Assembly: GCA_937868485.1 (NCBI GenBank) | Contig: CALMML010000390.1 | Span: forward strand, 1-46,246 | Direction: 5' to 3' | DNA: 46,246 nucleotides | DNA from: an uncultured Myxococcales bacterium | GTDB taxonomy: Bacteria; Myxococcota_A; Polyangia; Palsa-1104; JAEUJZ01 | Shown: piece after piece, positions 26,117-33,898 of the stretch | Numbering within the stretch: position 1 is the first letter of the stretch | Layout of the letters: each line of letters opens with the position of its first letter | The notes under the pieces: generated by a model | Database searches by the model: none | What the model saw: only the letters and a program-made list of their open reading frames with translations | What the model was told of the DNA's origin: nothing | Made by a program: the position numbers and the translations under genes

Positions 26117-26620
26117 TTACGGCATATCGCGACCGACGTCGCCGTCCGGGCTCACCGCGCGTAGCTTGAGCAGGCCTCGGACTTCCACTTGACGAATGCG
26201 CTCACGCGTCAGGTTCAGAATCGCACCGACTTCTTCCAGCGTGATTCCGCCTCGGTCCGCAACGTCGAGCGCACAGGTCTCGCGCATCTCGGTCAGATCC
26301 TTGTCCGGGAAGTTCAGCTTGATGCTGCCCGTCTCCGGATTCACATCGAGGAACAGATGGTGCTTGCACGACACCCACGGGCACGGTCGCTGACCACTCG
26401 CACAGTCGGCCCGCGTCTGCGGACGGTCTGAGTCATCAATGATCGGAAGCAGCGCCGCTTCGCGAAGCTCTTCCTTGGTCAAGCGTCGCGGCGCAATCGT
26501 CTTGCTGCGCGAGCGCTTGTGATGCTTGCGAACCTTGCGGCTGACTTCGGGCGTATCACTGCCTTCGGTTGCCGAAGACGCAGACTCAGTGCTGTCCGGT
26601 GGTTGGGTAATGTCGTGCAT
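26117..26620 (-). CDS. Sigma-70 region 4-like DNA-binding protein with four-cysteine insert
   Basis: 167 residues from the ATG at 26620, chosen because GAGGAG stands 5 bp upstream and overlaps an earlier ATG at 26632. Residues 1-45 are Ser/Thr then Lys/Arg-rich. Residues 66-118 carry Cys73, Cys80, Cys85 and Cys116 around the conserved-looking [21 protein letters not shown]. Residues 123-153 match the helix-turn-helix of sigma-70 region 4 ([29 protein letters not shown]). There is no region 2, so it is not a complete sigma factor. The four cysteines could hold zinc or an Fe-S cluster (inference). It follows the MerR-like gene after 46 bp and ends at a terminator. Confidence 0.8.
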   Translation of the reverse strand: MHDITQPPDSTESASSATEGSDTPEVSRKVRKHHKRSRSKTIAPRRLTKEELREAALLPIIDDSDRPQTRADCASGQRPCPWVSCKHHLFLDVNPETGSIKLNFPDKDLTEMRETCALDVADRGGITLEEVGAILNLTRERIRQVEVRGLLKLRAVSPDGDVGRDMP

Positions 26621-26666
26621 ACTGCTCCTCATTTCGCATTTCGCCCGGTGGTCAAGACCACCTCAT

Positions 26667-27398
26667 CTACAAAAGTTCGTCGCTGCCGCCGGTCCCAAAG
26701 ACCCGCTGCCGTGCCGCGCGCTCCAGCGGAGAAACCAGCTCCCGCTCGAGCGCTTCAATTCGCTGCACCACGTCGCCGCCGAGCTTGCGAATGGCCAGCA
26801 CTTCTTTGGACATTGCGCGTCGTCGATCGGCGGAAAACTGCCCTCGCTCCAGCTCTCGCGACAGACCATCGAGCAGACTGCCCAGCACACGCTGAAGTCC
26901 GTCGATCTCGTCCGCAAAGCGCAGAAACGAGCGCTGAATGTCCTCGATGGTGTAGTGCGAGGCCAGCATCTGACGAATCGTGTTCAGACGCCGCACCGTC
27001 GTCGCTGGATACATTCCCAGCGAGCCTTGGTGCTTGCCCTTGCGCCCCACGCGGCGGCTCCGACCGAGCAGCCCCAGCTGGACGTATTTCCGAAACGTGG
27101 CTTCGGACAGGTTGATTCCGTGCTCACCGAATGCCGATAGAACCTGAGACAGCGTCATTCCCTCGGGATGCTTCTGCTCTAGCTCAACCAGATCCGCTTC
27201 CAGCAGGTGGCTGACGCGGCTTTTTTGCGCTGCGGGCCGACCACGCAGAGGCCGACGACTCGCCACCGATCGGGTGACGGTCATGGCCGCAGCAGGTTGT
27301 GTCAGCAGTTCTTCGCTCAGCACTGAATCGATCCTTGTTGTGGTTGCGCGGCTGCCCTTCTTCGCTACCGAGGATTTCGCGTCGCGTTTCTGGCTCAT
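26667..27398 (-). CDS. MerR-like helix-turn-helix regulator
   Basis: 243 residues from the ATG at 27398. The frame is open further upstream but would run through the promoter and operator. After a basic N-terminal tail of about 70 residues, residues about 80-165 resemble a MerR winged helix: GMTLSQVLSAFGEHGINLSEATFRKYVQLGLLGRSRRVG, then YPATTVRRLNTIRQMLASHYTIEDI. A long helical part ends the protein (about 165-243) and could form the antiparallel coiled coil of MerR dimers. No effector-binding cysteine cluster is seen. A perfect palindrome at 27420-27440 overlaps its promoter, which suggests autoregulation. Confidence 0.78.
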   Translation of the reverse strand: MSQKRDAKSSVAKKGSRATTTRIDSVLSEELLTQPAAAMTVTRSVASRRPLRGRPAAQKSRVSHLLEADLVELEQKHPEGMTLSQVLSAFGEHGINLSEATFRKYVQLGLLGRSRRVGRKGKHQGSLGMYPATTVRRLNTIRQMLASHYTIEDIQRSFLRFADEIDGLQRVLGSLLDGLSRELERGQFSADRRRAMSKEVLAIRKLGGDVVQRIEALERELVSPLERAARQRVFGTGGSDELL

Positions 27399-27419
27399 CC
27401 GTGCCGCCCCAATTGATAG

Positions 27420-27440
27420 ATTGAATGTATTCCATTCAAT
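27420..27440. promoter_or_regulatory. Palindromic operator upstream of the MerR-like gene
   Basis: Perfect 8-bp arms ATTGAATG and CATTCAAT flank TATTC, 22 bp before the MerR-like start codon. The site is AT-rich in GC-rich surroundings and covers the proposed -10 box, which fits repressor or MerR-type control. Confidence 0.6.
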
Positions 27441-27453
27441 AGAATCGCGGCAA
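27424..27453 (-). promoter_or_regulatory. Candidate promoter of the MerR-like operon
   Basis: TTGCCG (27453-27448) and TACATT (27429-27424) are separated by 18 bp on the minus strand. The -10 lies inside the palindrome. A spacer longer than 17 bp is common for MerR-controlled promoters. Confidence 0.4.
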
Positions 27454-27831
27454 GCGAAAAATGCGAGCTGAACCAATTGTTTAGATACCACTACCGTCGG
27501 TGGATTGAGTTCACGCGTTCAGCGAGCAGGAGTCGATGTGTGCTGCGTCTTTTGCTTCCCAAAACCAAGCACGAGGGTCTGACAAACGCACAGTTTCATC
27601 CCGAGGGAAATCCGACGAAGTGATTTTGGCCAGCGTGAGCGAAGCGGCTGCGCAGTTTCATCCGCTCGATGGCTGAACCAAGAAGCCCGCGAATTTGTGG
27701 CCAAATTTCAGCGCCTGCGGAAGCCGTGTTTGCAGACGAGACAGCGGTCCCACAAACCTGCTATCGTAGTGCTTGTCTCGACGGGTACTTCGGGACTGGC
27801 AGCCTGAGCAAACGGGGGACAGGCCGCAACC

Positions 27832-29337
27832 ATGACGGACAGCGACGAACCAGGCTCGAACCGGCAGTTTGAGCCACCGCACACGACGCTGGGCAAATAC
27901 TGCCCGAGCTGTCATCGCATCTACGTCGCCCCTGAGTCGGATGCGAACTTCTGTGCCAAAGACGGAGCGCCGCTCGTCGCCAACCAGCGAATCTTTGGCG
28001 ACAAATACGTGCTCGGTGAGCCGCTCGGTTTCGGTCACATGAGCGAGGTGTACGTCGCCATCCAAGCCGGAATCGGACGCAACGTCGCGCTCAAGCTACT
28101 GCGCAGCGAACACGAAACCAGCCCCGAGATTCGCAAACGATTCGAGCGTGAAGCGCAGATTGCAAGCTCGCTGGATCATCCCAACGCCGTCACAATCTTC
28201 GAAAGCGGTCACACGAGCGATGGACAAAGCTACATCGCAATGGAGCTTCTGAGCGGCGAGACGCTCGATCGCGTCATCCAGCGCGAAGCCCCGATGCCGG
28301 TGGGCCGAGCGCTCGAGCTGCTGATTCCTGCGGTCCGCGCGCTCGCTGCCGCGCACAGCCGAAACATCATCCACCGCGACGTCAAGCCAGAGAACATCTT
28401 CGTCGCGCACAAGCGACTTTCTGTCGGCACCGAAGAAGTGGTGAAGGTGCTCGACTTTGGCATCGCGCGCGTGCTTGGTCGCAAAACAAGAGTCACTGCG
28501 ACGCAGACAGCGCTGGGAACCCCGCACTACATGGCGCCCGAGACACTGCAAGGGGAAGAAGCGACCACGCAGTCGGATGTCTACGCGGTCGGCGTGATGC
28601 TGACGGAAATGCTGACGGGAAAGCTACCGTGGGGAGAAAGCAGTCGGTCCGAGATCTCGACGGTGATGGCGCGGATGGTTGCGCCGCCACAGCGGTTACT
28701 GACGCTGCTGCCTGGCGGATTGTTTCCAGAAGATCTGCAGCCCGCACTGGATCAGTTTCTCTCGCTGACGCTGGAAGATCGACCCGTGGACTGTGCGGTG
28801 GCACTACAGGTTCTGCTACAGATTGGAATCAGCGTCGGAAGCATCACAGCGCTCAGCTTGTCTTCGCTGCCCGCGATTCATCCGCTTGCGTCGGGTCGTC
28901 AGCCCGTCAGCGCACCACAGTCGTTTGAAGGCGCGCAGGCGCTCAGCTTGGATCAAGCGGAGCGTTCCACCCAGCCGCTGCGCAGCGCCACAGCCGTTCT
29001 GCATGGAACGCGCGTCATTTTGCCGCCGGAGCGCTCGCGATGGCTTCCTGTGGCCGCGCTGATTGCAATCGTGGCGCTTCCGATGATGTGGTGGGCCAAG
29101 CAGCGACCGCCAAAGGTCAGTCAGCATCCCGAAGTGGCTGCGGCAGCGATTCCGGCTGTTCCCGTAACGCCGACCGCACCCGAGCCAGCGAAGCCTGACA
29201 CCCACGCACCTCTGCCAACCGCGCCAGCCAAGGGCGAAAAAAAAGCGCCCGTGCATAAGCACAGACGCCATAGCAAACGAACCAAGGCTTCCGGTTCTCC
29301 GAGCCTTTTGTATCCCCTCGATACCAAAGGCTACTAA
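27832..29337 (+). CDS. Ser/Thr protein kinase with N-terminal Cys motif and C-terminal transmembrane helix
   Basis: 501 residues. An N-terminal knuckle has Cys24, Cys27 and Cys41 (CPSCHRIYV...FCAKDG) with Asp in the place of a fourth ligand, close to the one in the kinase at 19668. The kinase domain (about 58-330) is complete: a glycine-loop variant GFGHMSEVY, Lys88 in ALKLL, HRDVKPEN at 181-188, DFG at 208-210, and GTPHYMAPE. The glycine loop has Met-Ser where Gly-x is usual (GxGxxG relaxed to GFGHMS). A Pro-rich linker leads to one helix (WLPVAALIAIVALPMMWWA), and a short Pro/Ala/Lys-rich outer tail ends the protein. The stop lies 4 bp from the 3' end of a convergent tRNA gene. Confidence 0.93.
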   Translation: MTDSDEPGSNRQFEPPHTTLGKYCPSCHRIYVAPESDANFCAKDGAPLVANQRIFGDKYVLGEPLGFGHMSEVYVAIQAGIGRNVALKLLRSEHETSPEIRKRFEREAQIASSLDHPNAVTIFESGHTSDGQSYIAMELLSGETLDRVIQREAPMPVGRALELLIPAVRALAAAHSRNIIHRDVKPENIFVAHKRLSVGTEEVVKVLDFGIARVLGRKTRVTATQTALGTPHYMAPETLQGEEATTQSDVYAVGVMLTEMLTGKLPWGESSRSEISTVMARMVAPPQRLLTLLPGGLFPEDLQPALDQFLSLTLEDRPVDCAVALQVLLQIGISVGSITALSLSSLPAIHPLASGRQPVSAPQSFEGAQALSLDQAERSTQPLRSATAVLHGTRVILPPERSRWLPVAALIAIVALPMMWWAKQRPPKVSQHPEVAAAAIPAVPVTPTAPEPAKPDTHAPLPTAPAKGEKKAPVHKHRRHSKRTKASGSPSLLYPLDTKGY

Positions 29338-29341
29338 CTTG

Positions 29342-29415
29342 TGGGTGTACCTGGATTCGAACCAGGGACCTCAGCCTTATCAGGGCTGCGCTCTAACCAA
29401 CTGAGCTATACACCC
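29342..29415 (-). tRNA. tRNA-Ile (anticodon GAT)
   Basis: A complete cloverleaf on the minus strand: acceptor stem GGGTGTA/TACACCC, D-arm GCTCAGTTGGTTAGAGC, anticodon stem CAGCC/GGCTG around CTGATAA (anticodon GAT), variable AGGTC, and T-arm CCTGG-TTCGAAT-CCAGG. The discriminator is A. CCA is not encoded: the next bases are CAA, so tRNA nucleotidyltransferase must add it. It stands alone, not between 16S and 23S genes where tRNA-Ile(GAT) is often found. Confidence 0.96.
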
Positions 29416-29436
29416 AAAGCGCGAGTGAGGATTGGC

Positions 29437-29466
29437 TAACTACCATGCCGTTTTTGGGGCTGTAAA
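29437..29466 (-). promoter_or_regulatory. Candidate tRNA-Ile promoter
   Basis: On the minus strand TTTACA (29466-29461) and a weak TAGTTA (29442-29437) are separated by 18 bp, 22 bp before the mature tRNA 5' end. The -10 is poor, but the A/T-rich repeat upstream could act as an UP element. Confidence 0.3.
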
Positions 29467-29497
29467 GAAAAAATCCTCATGCGCTTCATTTTTTCTT
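29465..29497. repeat. A/T-tract inverted repeat between the tRNA and HMG-CoA synthase genes
   Basis: Perfect 10-bp arms (AAGAAAAAAT and ATTTTTTCTT) around a 13-nt loop. On the plus strand the second arm is T-rich, so it could end kinase transcripts running antisense through the tRNA. On the minus strand it lies just upstream of the proposed tRNA promoter. Confidence 0.6.
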
Positions 29498-29549
29498 GGC
29501 GCGGGATGTTGAACAGCCGCACGCCAAGGCTAGTCAGCGACGAAACCAG

Positions 29550-30833
29550 CTACGCAACGGTGTAGATGCGGCGCTCGTCTTTGTCGATGCCCGAAAAGCG
29601 CGGCAAGCGGTCTGATTGAGCCAGCGCAGCACCCATTTCCGCAGCAGTGGGGAAGTCCGACGGTCGCTGATCGACGTTGGCATCGTTGCGACGTAGGTCT
29701 TCGTACGCAGGAATCGTGAGCCGCTGCCGATGAGCGAGCGTCTGGTCCACTTCCGCACGCGCAACCTGGGCCGCCGCAGTCGGCATCACGCGACCGGCAA
29801 AGAACTCCGCAGCGCAGCCCGAGCCGTAGCTAAACAGGCCGATGCGCTGACCGGATAGCTCGCTGGCTTGGTGATGCAGCAGCGACAGCAGGGCCAGATA
29901 CAGCGAGCCCGTGTAGATGTTGCCAACCTGCGAGGGCAGACGCAGCGACGGTTCCACTTGGTCGGTGTAGCTCTTGTCGGCGGCTTCGTCGGTCAGACCA
30001 TCAATCTGGCAGCGACGCTGGTGCGCCTTGCGAGCCATCTTGCCGTACGGAACGTGATAGCAGGTCCGAACAAGCGGCGAGTCATCTTGGTTGAGTCGCT
30101 GCCACTCGGAATACGCACCGGCGAGCGCATCGAGATAGCACTGCACGGAAAATTGTCCGTCGACGAGCGCATCTTTGCGATACAGCGGACGCCAGAAGTC
30201 GTGGACGTTTTGGGAAAAGGTGCCGCTCACGCCGGGTTCGAGCTGCAGCACACGCGGATCCTCGCTGATGAGCATCGCCACAGCGCCAGCACCTTGCGTC
30301 GGCTCTCCGGCGGTTCCCACGGAATAGCGCGCAATGTCCGTGCAGACGATGAGAGCGCAGCGACCTCGCGCCGATCCCGACGCCAGCCAGTCGAGCGCAT
30401 TCATCAGACCGGCGGTACCGCCAAAGCAGGCATGCTTGGTTTCGAACACGCGACAAGCGCTCGACAGGCCCAGCAGGCCATGCAGATACGAGGAAACCGG
30501 CTTCGAGTGATCGACTGCGGTTTCTGTACCGACGATGCATAGACCGATTTCCGACGGGGATCGACCTGACGCCATCAAGCAGCGTCGCGCCGCCTCGGTC
30601 GCCAGCGTCACCGGATCTTCATCCGCGTGCGCCACCGACATCTGCGAGACACCGAGCCCTTGTATGTACTTCGACGGCTGGACACCACGCGCAGCGGCCA
30701 GGTCGGTCAGGTCGACGTAGGCCCGAGGAACCGCAAACGCGATGGCATCGATCCCGATCGGTCGACGCTCGCCGTTCTGCGCGGGTTGCGAAGAGGGTTG
30801 ATTGGAAACAGAAGAAGCTTGGTCTTTGGTCAT
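29550..30833 (-). CDS. mvaS: Hydroxymethylglutaryl-CoA synthase
   Basis: 427 residues from the ATG at 30833, preceded by TGAGGA; an alternative start 42 bp upstream adds nothing family-like. A thiolase-fold enzyme that condenses acetyl-CoA with acetoacetyl-CoA. The catalytic triad is in place: Glu104 (GTETAVDHSKP), Cys136 (KHACFGGTAGL) and His260 (CYHVPYGKMA). The spacing is near that of Staphylococcus MvaS (Glu79, Cys111, His233, from memory). Roles in myxobacteria include the mevalonate pathway, the alternative isovaleryl-CoA route and beta-branching in polyketide clusters. No mevalonate, aib or polyketide gene is nearby to decide. The first 25 residues are a Ser/Gln-rich extension. It is divergent from the di-heme lipoproteins. 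Confidence 0.9.
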   Translation of the reverse strand: MTKDQASSVSNQPSSQPAQNGERRPIGIDAIAFAVPRAYVDLTDLAAARGVQPSKYIQGLGVSQMSVAHADEDPVTLATEAARRCLMASGRSPSEIGLCIVGTETAVDHSKPVSSYLHGLLGLSSACRVFETKHACFGGTAGLMNALDWLASGSARGRCALIVCTDIARYSVGTAGEPTQGAGAVAMLISEDPRVLQLEPGVSGTFSQNVHDFWRPLYRKDALVDGQFSVQCYLDALAGAYSEWQRLNQDDSPLVRTCYHVPYGKMARKAHQRRCQIDGLTDEAADKSYTDQVEPSLRLPSQVGNIYTGSLYLALLSLLHHQASELSGQRIGLFSYGSGCAAEFFAGRVMPTAAAQVARAEVDQTLAHRQRLTIPAYEDLRRNDANVDQRPSDFPTAAEMGAALAQSDRLPRFSGIDKDERRIYTVA

Positions 30834-31112
30834 GGCAGCCGTCCTCAGCAAGGTAGGTGCCAATGACAACAGCACACAAACGGAAGGCCCAGTGCGCGCT
30901 TGTCACTCGACAGGATGCGGCGTCGGCGGACACATGGCCGGACCTTCGCAGCACCCGCTCTTGCGATGTCGCACCGAAGGAGCGCCGCCGCACAAGCCAG
31001 GCGATCCCCTTAGCACCCCTATTCGTTTCGTAGCCTTTGAAGATAAGATGGATCCGGGGGGAAAAAGCGTAGGATGCACTCGCACGCACTGCATAGAAAA
31101 GGAGACGTGACG

Positions 31113-31616
31113 ATGAACCTACGGACGATTGTTTGCGCCCTCATGCTGGCCCTGCCGATTGCTGGCTGCGACAGCGTTGATCTTGATGCGGTCCCGCAAG
31201 CCAAAGTGGGCTGCGAGACCCCAACTGCCGAGCAGCTCAATGCCGGCGACGCGATGCTGCCAGGCCGAAACTGCATCTCTTGCCACGCATCCGGCGGTCA
31301 AGCCAGCGGCGAAGCGTTTGGCACCGCAGGCACGGTCTATGGCGCACGCAGCAGCAAGACCTGCAACACCGGCGGCGTCGATGGCGTCACGGTAGAGCTG
31401 CTCGATACGGCGGGCAAGGTTGTGGCAAGCACCACGACCAATTCTGTCGGCAACTTCCACTTCCCGCCGAGTGCAACCAACTTTAAGAATGTTTCGGCGC
31501 GGGTAACCAAAGGCACCATGAGTGTGAAGATGAACTCGGCAGTTGACGTGTCCGTCGGCTGCGCGAGCTGCCACTGGGCCTCTGGGATCGCGGGGGACCG
31601 CATTTACATCCAATGA
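31113..31616 (+). CDS. Di-heme c-type lipoprotein, first of a paralogous pair
   Basis: 167 residues from the ATG at 31113, with AAAAGGAG 8 bp upstream. A lipoprotein signal ends at Cys19 (lipobox IAGC), with Asp at +2. Two CxxCH heme-binding motifs stand near the two ends of the mature protein, CISCH (54-58) and CASCH (150-154). Between them is a beta-rich module with the repeat-like GVTVELLDTAGKVVASTTTNSVGNFHF, as in carboxypeptidase-regulatory or Cna-B type folds. Two more cysteines (34, 84) could form a disulfide. It should be an outward-facing membrane-anchored electron carrier or sensor. I do not know a named family. The paralog follows after 21 bp. Confidence 0.8.
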   Translation: MNLRTIVCALMLALPIAGCDSVDLDAVPQAKVGCETPTAEQLNAGDAMLPGRNCISCHASGGQASGEAFGTAGTVYGARSSKTCNTGGVDGVTVELLDTAGKVVASTTTNSVGNFHFPPSATNFKNVSARVTKGTMSVKMNSAVDVSVGCASCHWASGIAGDRIYIQ

Positions 31617-31637
31617 TGACCAAAAGGAGTAGTCACT

Positions 31638-32252
31638 ATGAGTTCGCATCGTGGTAGGAAGCCGCTCGGTCGGCTGTTGGCGTTGGGCTTTTGCGTGTCT
31701 CTGCTGGGGGTTGGAGCTTGCGGAAACGACGACGGACTAACGGTCACCGCGGAGGCCCAAGCCAGTTGCGTGGGTGAAGAGCCCACCGAAGCCATGAAAC
31801 TGGCTGGCGCTGCGATGCTGCCCGGACGCGTGTGTGGTGCCTGTCATCGCACGGGCGGCCAGGCTCAGAACTCACCGTGGACGGTCTCGGGAACGGTGTT
31901 CAAGGGCGCCAACTCGAGCTGTAACTCCACCGAGGGACTTCCCGGCGTATTCGTCGAGATCCTCTACGGACAAGACGATCCGATGGGCTCGTACCGGGCC
32001 GGCGCGCTCCAGCCCAACGGTCGTCTGAAGACCAACTCCGGTGGCAACTTCTACACCGCGCAAAAGTTCGTCGCACCGATCCGCGCTCGCATCTGTGAGT
32101 CGACGGGCGCGGACTGCAGCAGTGCAACACGCGTTGCGACGATGACGCTCAAGGTCGGAGCCGATCCGGTCACGGGCGCCACGCAGCGCGTCGACTGCAA
32201 CCTGTGCCACTACGCAAGCGGCCAGGCCCTTACCCGCATTTACCTTCCGTAA
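31638..32252 (+). CDS. Di-heme c-type lipoprotein, second of the pair
   Basis: 204 residues. AAAAGGAGTAG precedes the ATG. A lipoprotein signal ends at Cys28 (VGAC). Heme motifs CGACH (66-70) and CNLCH (187-191) flank a beta-rich module (GVFVEILYG...NSGGNFYT). It aligns with its upstream neighbour along the whole mature part: MLPGR-x-C-x2-CH-x2-GGQA, GTV, NS-x-GNF, and CxxCH-x-ASG-x-A...RIY. The insert is about 28 residues longer and has an extra cysteine pair (153, 160). Tandem duplication and divergence are evident. No cytochrome-maturation gene is nearby. Confidence 0.8.
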   Translation: MSSHRGRKPLGRLLALGFCVSLLGVGACGNDDGLTVTAEAQASCVGEEPTEAMKLAGAAMLPGRVCGACHRTGGQAQNSPWTVSGTVFKGANSSCNSTEGLPGVFVEILYGQDDPMGSYRAGALQPNGRLKTNSGGNFYTAQKFVAPIRARICESTGADCSSATRVATMTLKVGADPVTGATQRVDCNLCHYASGQALTRIYLP

Positions 32253-32377
32253 GTCCTCGCGCCGATCGCGCGCAGAGCTCCTTTCGTACATCGAACCGTA
32301 CGCTGTGCCGTCAGCATGGTGCAGCGCACGGATACGAATCTGCGACGGTGGAAACACTGTAACTGCGGCGTATCCAT

Positions 32378-33817
32378 GTGATAAACTGCTACGTTGTGCC
32401 GCAGCTCTACTCTCAGGCGCGAGAAGTCCTGCTTAAGCTTGTGTTTTACGGGCCAGCCGGAGCTGGAAAAACGTCAGCGCTGACCCAGCTACATAAGCTG
32501 CTTCGTCCCGATGTCCGAGGCCAGATCGTCTCGGTGAATACCGGCGCGGATCGGACGCTGTTCTTCGACTTTTTTCCACCGCCACCGCCGCTGCTGGGTG
32601 CGCCAGTTCATGCCCAGGTGTTTGCGGGATCGGGAACGGTTCAGAACGAATCGACCCGTCGAGCGCTTCTCGCTGGCTGTGACGGTGTGCTGTTCGTGTG
32701 GGACAGTCGACGCGGACGAGAAGCCGAAAACACCGCCGCGATGGAAGAGCTGCGAACCTGTCTGTCCGATTTGGGCGTAAAGCCGCAAGATGTGCCGCTC
32801 GTGGTGGCGTGGAACAAGCGCGATCTGTCCGACGCGGTGCCCCTGTCGGATCTGGAGCCGACGTTTGGGATCAAGCGCGCTCAGTCGGTGCCGATGATCG
32901 CGCGAACGGGTCAGAGTGTGTTTGACGCCTTCCGTGTGCTGGCGACGGAAGCGCTGGAAGGTGCGCTGCGCAAGCGACCGGAGCTGGCGCAAAGCGGAGC
33001 CATGCCGACGAGCGATCTGTCGTTTGGCAATGACATGGTCACGGCGCGTCGGATGCTCGCCGCACAAGAAGCGCAGATGGCGCTGCGAAGCTTGGTGGGT
33101 CGCTACACGCTCGATCAGCCGCTGCGCATTGATGAGTCGGCGCTGGCCCGAGAGCAGGCCGGACGCTCGCAGGAAATGATGCCCGTGAGTGGTCTGTCGG
33201 CACCGCCACTGCCCGCACTGGAGCAGTCCAACGACGCGCTTGCGGCGGTTAAGCTCGACAATCCGACGGGCGCGCAGGTGCTGGAAGAGACGCTCCGTCC
33301 ACGACCGAATCAGCCACTGCGATCGACGCCACGACCGAGCGATCCGACGCTGGCACAGCCGGGACTGCGACCGCCGGGAGGAGCCGCGCTCGATAAGACC
33401 ATGCCGGGCACGCGGATTCCGCAGCGCAGCAAGCCGCCGCTCGCGCCCACTCCGCCGAAGATGGAGTCGAGCACGCGCGATCAAGGCATCAGCTTGCTGC
33501 TTTCGCCCGGTCCGATGCGTGCGCAAGTGCAAGAGGTTGAGCGGCTGATTCAGTCGACGCAGTTTGTCCAAGCCGTCCGACGATCGATGAGCATCTTTTT
33601 TTCGCTGCAAGTCAGTGACACCACGCGCGATCCCGACGAAGGTCCGGCGTGGCGAGCGCTCGCGCTGGGACTGCCCGCCGATCGCTACCTACGCTTCCGT
33701 CAGGTCGGTCAGAGCGCCGATGCAAGTCGCTCGACGGTGGAAGATGCGATGTTTGCGCTGTTTTTCCTGGTCGATGCGGTGATGCGCAAAGAGTCCACCG
33801 GCCCACGCGGAAGCTAA
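32378..33817 (+). CDS. MglA-like small GTPase with long C-terminal extension
   Basis: 479 residues from GTG 32378; another GTG at 32396 is possible. The first 200 residues are an MglA-type Ras-like domain: P-loop GPAGAGKTS (25-33), switch region NTGADRTLFFDFFP, guanine motif NKRD (146-149). The usual TPGQ of the PM3 region (TVPGQ in MglA, from memory) is replaced by AGSGT, and a run of five prolines sits in the switch region, so hydrolysis or partner control may differ. Residues about 215-380 are Pro/Arg-rich and likely disordered. The last 100 residues form a helical domain of unknown kind. MglA directs polarity and motility in Myxococcus; no MglB-like roadblock gene is adjacent. Confidence 0.82.
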   Translation: MINCYVVPQLYSQAREVLLKLVFYGPAGAGKTSALTQLHKLLRPDVRGQIVSVNTGADRTLFFDFFPPPPPLLGAPVHAQVFAGSGTVQNESTRRALLAGCDGVLFVWDSRRGREAENTAAMEELRTCLSDLGVKPQDVPLVVAWNKRDLSDAVPLSDLEPTFGIKRAQSVPMIARTGQSVFDAFRVLATEALEGALRKRPELAQSGAMPTSDLSFGNDMVTARRMLAAQEAQMALRSLVGRYTLDQPLRIDESALAREQAGRSQEMMPVSGLSAPPLPALEQSNDALAAVKLDNPTGAQVLEETLRPRPNQPLRSTPRPSDPTLAQPGLRPPGGAALDKTMPGTRIPQRSKPPLAPTPPKMESSTRDQGISLLLSPGPMRAQVQEVERLIQSTQFVQAVRRSMSIFFSLQVSDTTRDPDEGPAWRALALGLPADRYLRFRQVGQSADASRSTVEDAMFALFFLVDAVMRKESTGPRGS

Positions 33818-33898
33818 TCCCACCGAGCGAAGAACCGCTGGTTCGGCCCGCCCTCAAGTGTGCTAAGAGGGTGCGGTGCCGAGTCAAGGAACGCTGCG

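Larger units (their letters stand above)
27399..27831. other. Divergent intergenic region, 433 bp
   Basis: It separates the MerR-like gene from the kinase at 27832. Apart from the palindrome and promoter listed separately, it holds an 11-bp direct repeat CAGTTTCATCC at 27591-27601 and 27653-27663. I see no convincing gene, RNA or clear promoter for the kinase. Short open frames here have no coding character or ribosome binding site. Confidence 0.6.

Noticed and set aside
25949-26164. A basic 71-codon frame after the beta-barrel gene
   Set aside because: It runs through the terminator hairpin of the opposite gene and into that gene; no ribosome binding site.
27591-27663. Two CAGTTTCATCC copies as a possible duplicated coding piece (both can be read AQFHP)
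   Set aside because: The copies are 62 bp apart, so not in one frame, and no gene surrounds them; chance or a minor protein-binding site.
30863-31033. A 56-codon plus-strand frame between HMG-CoA synthase and the heme lipoproteins, with AAGG upstream
   Set aside because: The sequence is Arg/Ala/Ser-rich without fold-like pattern, and the region more likely holds the divergent promoters.
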